NCBI RefSeq assembly: GCF_026013645.1
Contig: NZ_CP110224.1
Span: forward strand, 3,410,001-3,474,000
Source of the DNA: Virgibacillus natechei
GTDB lineage: Bacteria > Bacillota > Bacilli > Bacillales > Amphibacillaceae
Length of the DNA stretch: 64,000 nucleotides
Direction: 5' to 3'
Shown: positions 1-13,746 of the stretch, piece after piece
How positions within the stretch are numbered: position 1 is the first letter of the stretch
Layout: each line of letters opens with the position of its first letter
The notes under the pieces: model-generated
The model's input: only the letters and a program-made list of their open reading frames with translations
The model's database searches: none
What the model was told of the DNA's origin: nothing
Position numbers and translations under genes: made by a program

Positions 1-279
1 TGAAAAGTACCTGTTAGATGGGCTGTTTTGGCTGACATAACCAGACCGATTAGCGAAAGTCCCCCAGCTTCCATTAATATTTCTTTGTAAATGCATTTCC
101 CAAAGAATCTCAAAATCTGGTTCGCTTGTAACACCTCCAGAGTTGCTAATATTAGTCGAGGTTGTTAAGTCCACACTAACTGTAGAACCAACAGGAGTAA
201 CACATAATCGTGCACTCGTTATCGCCCAAGTATCACCATAAGTCACCCATCTTAAATCTCCATTTCTGCAAGTTGTAAT
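1..279 (-). CDS. Truncated hypothetical protein, 3' end outside window, no normal start codon
   Basis: A 93-codon open frame reads leftward off the window edge. A good ribosome binding site (GGAGAG, about 287-292) precedes it, but the codon at the expected distance is ATT (277-279). The first ordinary in-frame start is GTG at 244-246. The upstream DNA to about 430 is AT-rich and non-coding. The visible protein is polar and Ser/Thr/Asn-rich, with stretches such as TVSVDLTTSTNIS and NGSWGTFANRSGY, which would suit a secreted or surface protein, but no family is recognised. It may be a gene that lost its start or a gene fragment. It lies downstream of the bacteriocin candidate on the same strand. 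Confidence 0.4.
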   Translation of the reverse strand, partial: MTTCRNGDLRWVTYGDTWAITSARLCVTPVGSTVSVDLTTSTNISNSGGVTSEPDFEILWEMHLQRNINGSWGTFANRSGYVSQNSPSNRYFS

Positions 280-471
280 AAAAAATCTCTCCTTTATACT
301 ATTTTACAAAACTAAAAATACACTTAACTATTAATAGCTTAAATGATATTAATAATATTAGCAAAACATTTATGGGATTTATTGGAAATAATATTAAAAA
401 TAAATTACTGACCACATAAGGGAAAACACTGTGGTAGGGTCAAAATTTTATACTTTCTTATCTTTTTTTAA

Positions 472-512
472 ACCGAGTAGGCGTAGCTATTACTGACTAC
501 GCCTACTCGGTT
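472..512 (-). other. Strong 16-bp stem-loop downstream of the bacteriocin gene
   Basis: The arm AACCGAGTAGGCGTAG is followed after a short loop by its exact complement CTACGCCTACTCGGTT. Read on the minus strand it begins 25 bases after the stop of the bacteriocin gene. It lacks a proper T-tract on either strand, so it looks more like an RNA-stabilising or attenuating hairpin than a full intrinsic terminator. Confidence 0.6.
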
Positions 513-536
513 AGTGCAAATTAAGTACAAATTAAT

Positions 537-782
537 TTACCATGCAGTAAGTCCTGATTCACCATTTTTGGAAATATAGCTTGAAATCCAAGCAAAACCT
601 AGTGCTGCAATACTAGCTACAATGATTGCACCTGCACCTGTAGCAGCAATTAAAGCGATTGCTCTGCTCCATGTAAGTCCGCCATTAACCAGCCTCACAA
701 GAATAGTAGAAATAGCTGCTACAGCTGGAGTAGAAATACCAAAGGTAAGGAAAGGTACGCAGCAGAAAACAACCAAGCGCAT
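537..782 (-). CDS. Candidate circular bacteriocin precursor (uberolysin/circularin/amylocyclicin class)
   Basis: The 81-residue product resembles head-to-tail cyclised bacteriocins. A short hydrophobic leader (residues 1-11, ending VPF) would precede a mature peptide of about 70 residues starting LTFGIST and ending LTAW. Known class members start LxxxLGIST or similar, consist of four to five amphipathic helices rich in Ala, Ile, Val and Gly, and often end in AAW, AIY or VIW. The core shows GGLTWSRAIALIAATGAGAI, matching the Gly/Ala-rich central helices of the class. It carries few charges, net slightly positive. The ribosome site (TGGGACAT) is weak, so the start is uncertain. No DUF95/SpoIIM membrane protein, ATPase or small immunity protein is visible beside it. 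Family assignment is by pattern only; a short membrane peptide of another kind is the alternative. Confidence 0.6.
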   Translation of the reverse strand: MRLVVFCCVPFLTFGISTPAVAAISTILVRLVNGGLTWSRAIALIAATGAGAIIVASIAALGFAWISSYISKNGESGLTAW

Positions 783-840
783 ATGTCCCAGTTTGAGGTT
801 TTATTCCATGTTAAATTACGATACAACTATAATTTTTCAA

Positions 841-1107
841 GAACAAAAGCGCAATCGCCCGGTTAGCAACGTACAAACTGGAGCATTCCGCAATGAGATA
901 AAGGAAACACGACGAACGAAGTGAGTCGATGTTGACTTTCACCACAAGGGTATAAGTGCGACTAAGCCTCTGGCGGAGCCAATCGGCAAGTCTTCTTTAT
1001 CGTAGTGGAGGAGTGTGAAGTTTGATAGTTGCTGGGCGCTGGAGCTGGACGTGGCTATTCCAGTGTATAAGTTATCCACAGCTTTTAAATTCTATAGTAC
1101 GCTATGC
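841..1107 (+). repeat. Dispersed repeat family A, copy A1 (long form)
   Basis: It starts GAACAAAAGCGCAATCGCCC and ends AAGTTATCCACAGC followed by TTTTAAATTCTATAGT. Four other copies lie at 19729, 21748, 27024 and 32276, all in this orientation. The early GCGCCC and late GGGCGCTGGAG segments can pair. This copy contains an extra segment of about 60 bases (about 940-1000, TATAAGTGCGACTAAG) that copy A2 lacks. The perfect DnaA box TTATCCACA is at 1072-1080. The right end abuts the murAA terminator. Confidence 0.8.
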
Positions 1108-1110
1108 AAT

Positions 1111-1147
1111 CAAAAAACAGATGACACATTTTCCATGCACCATCTGT
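1111..1147 (-). terminator. Intrinsic terminator of murAA
   Basis: On the minus strand ACAGATG, a loop and CATCTGT are followed by TTTTTTG, 34 bases past the murAA stop. Confidence 0.75.
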
Positions 1148-1180
1148 TTCAGTTCTTATATTTATTATTGTTTTTATCGA

Positions 1181-2509
1181 TTACGATAATTCTGCTATAA
1201 TTTCATCATCTGCTTTTTCTACGTGTACAAACGGTTTTACTACATCCCCGTCATCATTAACGCGCGTTATATCTGCGCCTAATGCTGCTAATTTTTCTGC
1301 TAAATTAACATAACCACGGTCAAGATGCTTTAGTTCTGTAACGCGTGTGTAGCCATCTGCACGTAATCCAGCCAGAATTAATGCAGCCGCTGCACGTAAA
1401 TCTGTTGCAGCTACTTCAGCACCTTGTAATTCGCTAGGTCCCTCGATAATTACACTGCGTCCTTCAATTTTCATTTTCGCATTCATGCGACGGAATTCTT
1501 CTACATGCATAAAGCGGTTTTCAAAAACCGTCTCTGTAATGACACTCGTTCCATTTGCACTCAACATTAAAGCCATCATTTGTGATTGCATATCGGTTGG
1601 AAAGCCTGGATGCGGAAGTGTTTTAATATCGGTAGCTTGCAATTCTTTTGGCCCGATAACACGAACTCCTTCCCCTTCTTCTTTGATCGAAACATTCATT
1701 TCTTCTAGCTTCGAAATAACAGAGCGTAGATGTTCTGTTTCTACATTATCAATTAAAACATTTCCACCAGTAATCGCTGCAGCAACCATAAATGTTCCTG
1801 CTTCCACGCGGTCTGGAATAATTGGGTGTTCAATTCCTCTTAACTTTTCAACACCTTCTATGCGAATGGTTTCTGTTCCTGCTCCAACAATTTTAGCGCC
1901 CATTTTATTTAAGAAGTTTGCTAAATCCACTATTTCTGGTTCTTTCGCACAATTTTCGATGGTTGTTTTTCCATCTGCTAACGAAGCTGCCATCATGATA
2001 TTTTCAGTTGCACCAACGCTTGGCATATCTAAATAAATTTTTGCACCTTTAAGACGCCCATCTACATTAGCTTCGACAAAACCATTGCCAACATGGACGT
2101 GAGCTCCCATTGCTTCAAATCCTTTTAAGTGTAAATCAATCGGACGTGATCCTATTGCGCACCCTCCTGGCATTGCAACCTTTGCATGGCCATAGCGGGC
2201 TAGTAACGGCCCTAATACCAATACGGATGCGCGCATCTTACGCACATATTCGAATGGGGCTTCCGTTTCTAACTTTTTTGAAGCATCAACTACTACTGTA
2301 TTATTATCAAAATGTACGTCTGCATTCATATTTCTTAAAACTTCATTAATTGTATATACATCCGCTAGAACAGGGACATCTTTAATTATACTTTTCCCTT
2401 CACTTGCTATAAGGCTTGCTGCAATGACTGGGAGCACTGCGTTTTTCGCACCCTCCACTTTTACGGTACCATTCAGCTGGTGTCCGCCTCTTACGATGAT
2501 TTTCTCCAT
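1181..2509 (-). CDS. murAA: UDP-N-acetylglucosamine 1-carboxyvinyltransferase (primary copy)
   Basis: Transfers enolpyruvate from PEP to UDP-GlcNAc, the first committed step of cytoplasmic peptidoglycan precursor synthesis; the target of fosfomycin. The start at 2509 is chosen because TAGAGGAG lies just upstream, giving 442 residues, normal for the family. The N-terminal substrate motif GAKNAVLP and the loop [14 protein letters not shown] with the PEP-binding cysteine are intact. The position next to ywmB and ywzB matches the B. subtilis murAA locus; the second paralogue lies at 36791-38080. In B. subtilis spoIID follows murAA, but here accessory DNA follows. Confidence 0.97.
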   Translation of the reverse strand: MEKIIVRGGHQLNGTVKVEGAKNAVLPVIAASLIASEGKSIIKDVPVLADVYTINEVLRNMNADVHFDNNTVVVDASKKLETEAPFEYVRKMRASVLVLGPLLARYGHAKVAMPGGCAIGSRPIDLHLKGFEAMGAHVHVGNGFVEANVDGRLKGAKIYLDMPSVGATENIMMAASLADGKTTIENCAKEPEIVDLANFLNKMGAKIVGAGTETIRIEGVEKLRGIEHPIIPDRVEAGTFMVAAAITGGNVLIDNVETEHLRSVISKLEEMNVSIKEEGEGVRVIGPKELQATDIKTLPHPGFPTDMQSQMMALMLSANGTSVITETVFENRFMHVEEFRRMNAKMKIEGRSVIIEGPSELQGAEVAATDLRAAAALILAGLRADGYTRVTELKHLDRGYVNLAEKLAALGADITRVNDDGDVVKPFVHVEKADDEIIAELS

Positions 2510-2543
2510 ATTCGAATTCTCCTCTAGATACAATTTCATAATA

Positions 2544-3260
2544 TTAATATTCATTTATTAGCATAGGTGTGCCTATCGTGTATGTGTGATTTCCATTTTC
2601 GTTCTCTACTACAGCAATTTGTACGTTCATTGGTATGTCTTCAATCATGATTTTTTGGGACCATAATGGTGTATACCCATATATAATCTTTTCATGCATT
2701 GAATTATTTATTGTGTCGATTTGTGTCTCCATATACTTAAGGCTTAAACGCTCAGCTAAATCGTTTAAGAAATTATCACTTTCTAGTATATCACCATTCT
2801 TAGTTGTCAGACAAGCAAATAGTTCTGCTAAATCCGTAAAATATTTCTCTTTCATGGAATTCACTAATACATGATAATTTTCTTTCACAGAAGGGTTCCA
2901 ATTTGTACCTTTTACTACAGCAATTAGTTCTGCATGATACATGTCATCGTGCGGAATGATCACATTATAGCTTTCGGAAATACCCTCACGTTTAGGGGTA
3001 CTCTCAAATAAATAGTTTATACTGTTTTCCGTTTCTGTAACAGTGACTATATGACTATTTTTCAATTCCTCCATTATTTTCTCAAGTTGATCTCTATCCA
3101 TGGTTTCTTTTAATGTAACTTCCCATTCATCTATTGTTAAACCGCTGTCCGTTACAGCTGATGCCAAATTAATAAGTTCATCAGATTGAATAGCTCCAAC
3201 CTCCGTATCTGTTGTTATAAATAATATTAGTAATAAACCAATAAGTGCCATTTTCCTCAT
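2544..3260 (-). CDS. ywmB: YwmB-like exported protein (TATA-box-binding-like fold family)
   Basis: A 238-residue protein with an N-terminal hydrophobic segment (residues 5-20, [14 protein letters not shown]) that reads as a signal peptide or anchor. The rest is soluble, with mixed alpha/beta character and late motifs IIYGYTPLW and [18 protein letters not shown], as in the YwmB (DUF1779) family found in spore-forming Firmicutes. Function is unknown. The start is supported by GAGGGGG seven bases upstream. It sits directly upstream of murAA, 34 bases apart, and is probably co-transcribed. Confidence 0.85.
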   Translation of the reverse strand: MRKMALIGLLLILFITTDTEVGAIQSDELINLASAVTDSGLTIDEWEVTLKETMDRDQLEKIMEELKNSHIVTVTETENSINYLFESTPKREGISESYNVIIPHDDMYHAELIAVVKGTNWNPSVKENYHVLVNSMKEKYFTDLAELFACLTTKNGDILESDNFLNDLAERLSLKYMETQIDTINNSMHEKIIYGYTPLWSQKIMIEDIPMNVQIAVVENENGNHTYTIGTPMLINEY

Positions 3261-3388
3261 AGAAAAATCCCCCTCATGAAACTATAGATACCTATAGTAT
3301 GAGCAGGGATTCTAGTAAATAAACGATACAAATTACGACAATTACTAGATTGCTAGTTGTTCGGACTAACAGAAATAACCATTTCATA

Positions 3389-3530
3389 GAAAACTTGGCT
3401 TATCACCAGGGTTATGGCGGGTAGTCTTCGTGCACGTATGCAGCAAGAAAGTTTATCTTTTAGTATGAAAACGAATCGATTTGATGATAGATAATGGCTC
3501 GCTTAAGGCGAACCATGTTGGTTCCTATCT
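3389..3530 (+). repeat. Dispersed palindromic repeat family E, copy E1
   Basis: It contains GAAAACTTGGCTTATCACC, a GCACGTATGCAG core and AAGAAAGTTTATC, the signature shared with copies near 15131, 16848, 38229, 44279 and 61407. It fills most of the gap between ywmB and ywzB. Confidence 0.6.
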
Positions 3531-3532
3531 AG

Positions 3533-3769
3533 TTAAAAAAGATACAATAGATCTCTTGACCATTGTAATATTTCAAGGAAAAATCGACTTACACCAGAAC
3601 CAATAACGATTGTGATAAATAACAATAAGATTCTAGCTTCTACGACACGATCTTTACGAATTAGCGGATCAAAGTTGATTGATACAACCACCCGCCATGT
3701 GAGGGAAATAAAAATTATATGTGAGATTATACTTACAACTGCTAATTGACCAATTCCGATATCAATCAT
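3533..3769 (-). CDS. ywzB: YwzB-like DUF1146 small membrane protein
   Basis: A 78-residue protein with two predicted membrane segments (about residues 8-28 and 45-68). The family is small, conserved in Bacillales, and regularly sits between the ATP synthase operon and ywmB/murAA, exactly as here. No activity is known. The start at 3769 is preferred over the upstream GTG because AAGGTGG is then a ribosome binding site five bases away; the GTG lies inside that site. Confidence 0.85.
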   Translation of the reverse strand: MIDIGIGQLAVVSIISHIIFISLTWRVVVSINFDPLIRKDRVVEARILLLFITIVIGSGVSRFFLEILQWSRDLLYLF

Positions 3770-3905
3770 TAAAACCACCTTACATGTTGTGAACTAGTTA
3801 TAACTTTGCCATTTGCGAACCTAAATGTCAATGGATTAAACATAGACTAAGAATCGACTTTTATCCATTCATTTCCCAGGAAATATCGACATTATCTGTA
3901 TCCAT

Positions 3906-3943
3906 AAAAAATCTCTCCCAACATTTTGTCGCGAGAGATTTTT
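3906..3943 (-). terminator. Terminator of the ATP synthase operon
   Basis: AAAAATCTCTC pairs with GAGAGATTTTT across a loop, and T-runs occur on both sides, so it could work in both directions. It lies directly after the atpC stop. Confidence 0.85.
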
Positions 3944-3949
3944 ATATCA

Positions 3950-4387
<438 letters not shown>

Positions 4388-4489
4388 CTAACATGCAGCA
4401 GTGTGCTAGATAAAGTTGTAAAGTAATCATGTTGCACGTATCACACTACAATTTTATCAGTACATCGCTTCTACCACTTGTATCCTTTA

Positions 4490-5914
<1,425 letters not shown>

Positions 5915-5941
5915 CTAACTTTCGAAAGTGATCCGTGAAAA

Positions 5942-6811
<870 letters not shown>

Positions 6812-6900
6812 TCACCGTCCTTCCTGTGACAGGCCAGAGGTTAGAAGTCAGAAATCGGATTACCCTGGCTCTTATATCCTTATCTTTTTTATGACGATTT

Positions 6901-8421
<1,521 letters not shown>

Positions 8422-8436
8422 TCACCCCTATCATCA

Positions 8437-8979
8437 TTAATTTGCAGTTACAATATCCCGCTTTATACGATCCAGTTTTCCACTCACGGAACCATCTATG
8501 ATCTTATTCCCTATCCGGATCTTAATCCCGCCGATAATGGAAGGGTCGACAACATTATTTAACTTAAACTTATTTTTGGAGTAGCGCTTTACAAGTGTTT
8601 GTTCAAGTTGTTGACGTTCCGCTTCTGATAATTCGCGAACAGAATATACGGTTGCTTCTGCAGTTCCTTGTGCATCATTTACCAGTTGAACAAAATGATC
8701 AATAATGGATGGAATGATCTCAGTGCGCCTGCGATCCACAAGCAATTTAATTGTATTTAACGCATCTGTAGACAGGCCTGCAAATGCTTCAACTAAAAGC
8801 TCTTTTTTCCTTTCATTATTAATACGAGGATGCTTTAGGAATGTAAAAAGTTGTTCGTTGCCTTGGAAAACTTCATGAACAATGTTTAATTCTTGATGTA
8901 ATTGCTCTAAAATAGCCTTTTCTTCACCGAGTTGAAAAAGAGCATCTGCGTAACGTTTGGCTACTACTGCTTCACTCAT
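8437..8979 (-). CDS. atpH: ATP synthase delta subunit
   Basis: A 180-residue peripheral stalk subunit linking F1 alpha to the b dimer. The N-terminal helical bundle starts VAKRYADALFQLGEE and the C-terminal conserved segment is DPSIIGGIKIRIGNKIIDGS, both diagnostic. Its ATG overlaps the atpF stop codon (ATGA), so translation of the two is probably coupled. Confidence 0.98.
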   Translation of the reverse strand: MSEAVVAKRYADALFQLGEEKAILEQLHQELNIVHEVFQGNEQLFTFLKHPRINNERKKELLVEAFAGLSTDALNTIKLLVDRRRTEIIPSIIDHFVQLVNDAQGTAEATVYSVRELSEAERQQLEQTLVKRYSKNKFKLNNVVDPSIIGGIKIRIGNKIIDGSVSGKLDRIKRDIVTAN

Positions 8980-9503
8980 CGCTCTTCTCCTATCTCTTTA
9001 ATGTATTCATTAATCAATGCTTCCTGATCCTGTTCACTGATTTCTTTTTCTATGACCTTACTTGCAATAAGTACAGATAACGATGAAACTTTATCTTGCA
9101 ATGCTTGAAGTGCCTGCTCTTTTTCATTTTGAATATCATCTTGAGCCGCTTGTTTAATACGTTCTGCTTCTAAACGAGCCGATTCAACAATATCCTGCTC
9201 TTGTTTAACACCAGCATTTTTAGCATCTTCTATCATTTTTTGTGCTTCTTGTTTTGTTTGATGTAACTGATCACTTGCCTCTTTAGCGGCAATTTCAGCC
9301 TCGGCGCGACTTTTCTCAGCAGATTCTATTTCTCCTGCTACATAGTTTTCACGCTTTTCCATCACATTCATTACAGGTCCCCAAGCGAATTTCTTTAACA
9401 AAAAAAGCAATAATAGAAAGAAGAATAATTGTACTGCCATATCTCCTATTCTTAATCCACCTACTGTTGCTCCAATTGTCATAAAGTCAGTATATAAATG
9501 CAC
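8976..9503 (-). CDS. atpF: ATP synthase Fo b subunit
   Basis: Peripheral stalk subunit, 175 residues: one N-terminal membrane helix (about 20-42, VQLFFFLLLLFLLKKFAWGP) and then a long charged coiled coil. The GTG at 9501-9503 is chosen because AAAGGAG lies nine bases upstream; the longer frame would begin inside that site. It overlaps atpH by four bases and follows atpE after 132 bases. Confidence 0.96.
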   Translation of the reverse strand: MHLYTDFMTIGATVGGLRIGDMAVQLFFFLLLLFLLKKFAWGPVMNVMEKRENYVAGEIESAEKSRAEAEIAAKEASDQLHQTKQEAQKMIEDAKNAGVKQEQDIVESARLEAERIKQAAQDDIQNEKEQALQALQDKVSSLSVLIASKVIEKEISEQDQEALINEYIKEIGEER

Positions 9504-9635
9504 CGTTCTCACTCCTTTCACGGTCACGATATCGAAGTATTCTAAAGTGTCTTTTCGTCATAACTACATAAAGCAATGGCGAAGATTCTTGTGAATGAAC
9601 TCCGCCATCTCATCTTATTAATTCAGGGACATTAT

Positions 9636-9857
<222 letters not shown>

Positions 9858-9886
9858 TTATAGTAAACCTTGTTATATGTTATTAA

Positions 9887-10639
<753 letters not shown>

Positions 10640-10648
10640 TCACTATAT

Positions 10649-11044
10649 TTAGTTGCGGCTGCCACGCTTTCGACTGCGTATGTACGTATGAATAATAAGA
10701 TCTGCCATCATTATAATATAATAAGATACCAGCCCGACAACCACAGCAATAATATGAAAGTGTTCTTCAAATCGAAGCGCGATTAAGGTAACTAGCATTG
10801 CTGCGGCCAATCTTGACAATGTTCCAATCCCCGCTCTTGTTTTGTTATCTTCTATCGATTGTGCGAACTGCCCCATTTTCCGCTGAAGAAGCCATAGGTT
10901 ATAAGCACTTGCTGCAGTACCTAATAAAAGGCCTTGAAAAATACGCGGATATGGTGCGAAACCTACTGCAAGTACCAAGATTGCGAGAAGATAGAGCATC
11001 CATTTACGTTGGCGCGCTGTCATTGCTTCATATTCTTTCATCAT
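10649..11044 (-). CDS. atpI: ATP synthase protein I
   Basis: A 131-residue hydrophobic protein with four predicted membrane segments. AtpI proteins start bacterial atp operons and are thought to help c-ring assembly or Mg uptake. The ATG at 11042-11044 is chosen because AAGGAG lies nine bases upstream. It is the first gene of the operon; the operon promoter was not confidently located. Confidence 0.9.
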   Translation of the reverse strand: MMKEYEAMTARQRKWMLYLLAILVLAVGFAPYPRIFQGLLLGTAASAYNLWLLQRKMGQFAQSIEDNKTRAGIGTLSRLAAAMLVTLIALRFEEHFHIIAVVVGLVSYYIIMMADLIIHTYIRSRKRGSRN

Positions 11045-11478
11045 GTTATAAATCTCCTTCAACTACTGACGAACACCCTGTTAAAAGAGGTGATCAGCAT
11101 GCATAAAAAACTTGGCATACACCAAGCACCACAGATGAGAACATTCCTTTCTTATACTTGAAGTGACGTATAACGAATGAATTACTAAATAGGGGCTTGT
11201 CTAGTTGTTGCTGTTCCTGTCTTCATAATTTACCGGCAAAATCTACTAACCTAAATACGTATTAACAGCTCGAGTGTGTATCTTCAGGACGCTTACAAGT
11301 TTTCTACAACAATAAAAAACAAAAACTGCACCATACTGAAAACCTTATCATCCCATACTATGAAAGTTTACAATATGGTCTCTCTGTTGTCAATTGCTAT
11401 GGGTAACTATTATTTGAAAAAAATAACTAGTATTATTTAATGCAAATTAATCGTTTTTAGATCTAAATTACTGGTGAA
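11045..11478. other. Intergenic region upstream of the atp operon
   Basis: About 430 bases between atpI and the subtilase gene that must hold the atp promoter. A 20-codon plus-strand frame starting ATGCATAAAAAACTTGGC at 11100 has AAAGAGGTGATC before it, but it overlaps a family E-like AAAACTTGG motif and has no other support. No convincing terminator was found for the subtilase gene. Nothing else is recognised. Confidence 0.5.
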
Positions 11479-13665
11479 TCATTCTGTTATCTCGATATAT
11501 AAATTGGTTTGGTAACTTTCATATCTCCCGTCTTCTAATTGAACCGTTACTTGTGCCAGATAATGACCAGGATCGGCAACCTCTGACTCCTCTAGTTCTC
11601 CTTCGTTCATGCCAACCGCAAGATCATCTGTCTGTAATAAGTTAGCCTTAAACATCAGCGTGTCTGGATCATATAAATCCACCTGCACTTGTTCTGCTGG
11701 TTCTGTGACATACAAACTATATAAAAACGTATCATCAGAAAACGGTTTTAACGCGAATTCAAACCCTGTTGCCTTCGGATTATCTGCCGTTTGATTTACA
11801 AAAAGATAAGGTAGATGAAACGATTGATCGCTCTGGTTTAAAGTAAGCCACCCCTGATGAATTCCTTCATTTATTTGTGTTGTGTTCATGCTTACTTCAA
11901 TTGGTATTGTTTTGGTTTCGTTTTCATCCACTGTAAATGTTTGTGGGAGATTCCAGGTTAAACCTTGTTCTTTTTTGGGTATTTCAAACGAATAGGTCTG
12001 TTGTTGATTCGTCGTATTTTCAATTTCTACCTCAATCGTTTTAGCCTCTTTATGGGATGTTATTTTCCCAAACGATAGGAGGGGATCGGTAATGATCGTA
12101 GTTGTGTCAATTGCCTCTTGAGGCTGAATCCCTCCCATTCCCTGCATGATTGGCTCACTTGGATACGATTCTTCTGTCTCCATTCGAAGTGCCGTCGTTT
12201 TTAATGCCCCGAAAATTTGCTCGTTCGTCCAGTTTGGTTTTGCTTCTTTAAGTAGCGCAACAGCACCAGCAACGTGTGGCGCTGCCATACTTGTTCCCTG
12301 TAGTTGCTGATACCCATCCGGTACGGTGCTCACAATATTCGTACCCGGAGCAAGCAGATCTGGTTTAATGTCCCAGTTCACGGTTACAGGCCCCCGTGAG
12401 CTAAATTCAGCGACACCACTCTCGGTCTCTTCATAAGCCGTTTCCAGTTGTAAAGATTCTTTTTGAATCTGCTCATGCAACCATTTGCCGTCTTCATTTG
12501 TAATTGCCGCTACCGGAACCTGTAGTGGATAATTTTCATGTTCAACCATGCCTTCAAACAATCCTTCTTCATTATTAGCTATTAATACAGCAATAGCTCC
12601 TTTATCCTCCGCTTGTTTTGCTTTATCGTATAGAGGAACGTCGTCACGCTCTAACAACACGATTTTTCCGTGAAAATTGGCTTCTTTTTCCACTCCATTT
12701 ACAATTTGGTATGCTGTTTCCAAGTCCCATGGTGGCGCTCCCATCATCGGCACAAGTTGAATCGCCTTGTCAGCTTGTGCATCATATAAAAAGGGGATAC
12801 GTTGCGGGGAACTGGAGGCACCTATCGATAGAGCATTTGAGGCGGTTGCAGGAGAACCTACTGTCCAATTCTCTGGACCATCATTTCCGTTTGCTAGAAC
12901 GACAGAGATACCAAGGTCGGCAGCACGATTGACAGCCTTACTGGTTGGATAATCGGGACCATTAACGGCGTTACCTAGTGATAAATTCATCACATCCATC
13001 CCATCTTCCACCGCTTGTTCCATCGCTGCGATAACTTGAATAGATGTACCAGAACCACCAGGGCCAAGTGCACGGTAGGCGTGAATTTCTGCATCTGGAG
13101 CGACTCCTTGCAACTCCCCATTAGCCGCAATTATTCCTGCCACATGTGTGCCATGAACAGTTGGAATACCTTGATCTGGGGTTGTTTCCATCGGATCATT
13201 ATCCAGATCAACCAAATCATACCCACCTTGATAGTTTCCTTCTAGATCTGGATGATTATAGTCAATGCCTGTATCCACTACCCCCACCTTTACACCTTTT
13301 CCTGTATAGGAGGTGTTGTTCAAAGCAGAAGGAAGAACCTGATCCACCTCCGCGTCTGCTTGAATGGTAGAAGTAGTTTCAATTGCTTCATAGGTTTGAA
13401 CTGCGTGGATGCCTTTAATAAATTCCAGGGATTCCATTTTATCAAGTTTATCAGGAGCACCTTGTAGCGCCAAACCATTGAACAGTTTATTATAAGTTGC
13501 AACAACATCAACGAACGGATGGTATACCTCTAAATATTCTTTATGTTCGACCGGATCCCCTTCTACTTCAACGATAACCGATTGCATATCTTTCTCTGAA
13601 GCTTGTGTTGGTATGAAGAGAAGTATTACTGCGAAAAATGTCAAGATGGAAAGAAAATAGCGCAT
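11479..13665 (-). CDS. Secreted subtilisin-like serine protease (Vpr-type)
   Basis: An extracellular S8 protease of 728 residues. A signal peptide (residues 1-22) is followed by an I9-type inhibitor propeptide (about 25-115), then the catalytic domain with Asp in VVDTGIDYNHPDL, His in HGTHVAGIIAANG, the oxyanion Asn in VLANGNDGP, and Ser in GTSMAAPHVAGAVALL. A protease-associated (PA) domain is inserted between Asn and Ser, as in Vpr. The C-terminal 200 residues look like beta-sandwich (Fn3-like) repeats. The start at 13665 follows AAAAAAGGAG. It interrupts the usual upp-atpI neighbourhood, so it was probably acquired or moved. Confidence 0.9.
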   Translation of the reverse strand: MRYFLSILTFFAVILLFIPTQASEKDMQSVIVEVEGDPVEHKEYLEVYHPFVDVVATYNKLFNGLALQGAPDKLDKMESLEFIKGIHAVQTYEAIETTSTIQADAEVDQVLPSALNNTSYTGKGVKVGVVDTGIDYNHPDLEGNYQGGYDLVDLDNDPMETTPDQGIPTVHGTHVAGIIAANGELQGVAPDAEIHAYRALGPGGSGTSIQVIAAMEQAVEDGMDVMNLSLGNAVNGPDYPTSKAVNRAADLGISVVLANGNDGPENWTVGSPATASNALSIGASSSPQRIPFLYDAQADKAIQLVPMMGAPPWDLETAYQIVNGVEKEANFHGKIVLLERDDVPLYDKAKQAEDKGAIAVLIANNEEGLFEGMVEHENYPLQVPVAAITNEDGKWLHEQIQKESLQLETAYEETESGVAEFSSRGPVTVNWDIKPDLLAPGTNIVSTVPDGYQQLQGTSMAAPHVAGAVALLKEAKPNWTNEQIFGALKTTALRMETEESYPSEPIMQGMGGIQPQEAIDTTTIITDPLLSFGKITSHKEAKTIEVEIENTTNQQQTYSFEIPKKEQGLTWNLPQTFTVDENETKTIPIEVSMNTTQINEGIHQGWLTLNQSDQSFHLPYLFVNQTADNPKATGFEFALKPFSDDTFLYSLYVTEPAEQVQVDLYDPDTLMFKANLLQTDDLAVGMNEGELEESEVADPGHYLAQVTVQLEDGRYESYQTNLYIEITE

Positions 13666-13746
13666 GGTGAGGAATGCTCCTTTTTTCTTCTTAGCTTTTG
13701 GAAAATGTGGGAGAATATGCATCGGGGTTGTAGTCAAGCTGGGTTT

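Noticed and set aside
622..924. 100-codon plus-strand frame over the bacteriocin gene
   Set aside because: It runs into repeat A1 and lacks a ribosome site; the minus-strand product has family features.
11100..11161. 20-codon plus-strand frame with a ribosome-site-like AAAGAGGTGATC
   Set aside because: Very short, overlaps a family E-like motif, and lies where the atp leader is expected; no independent support.
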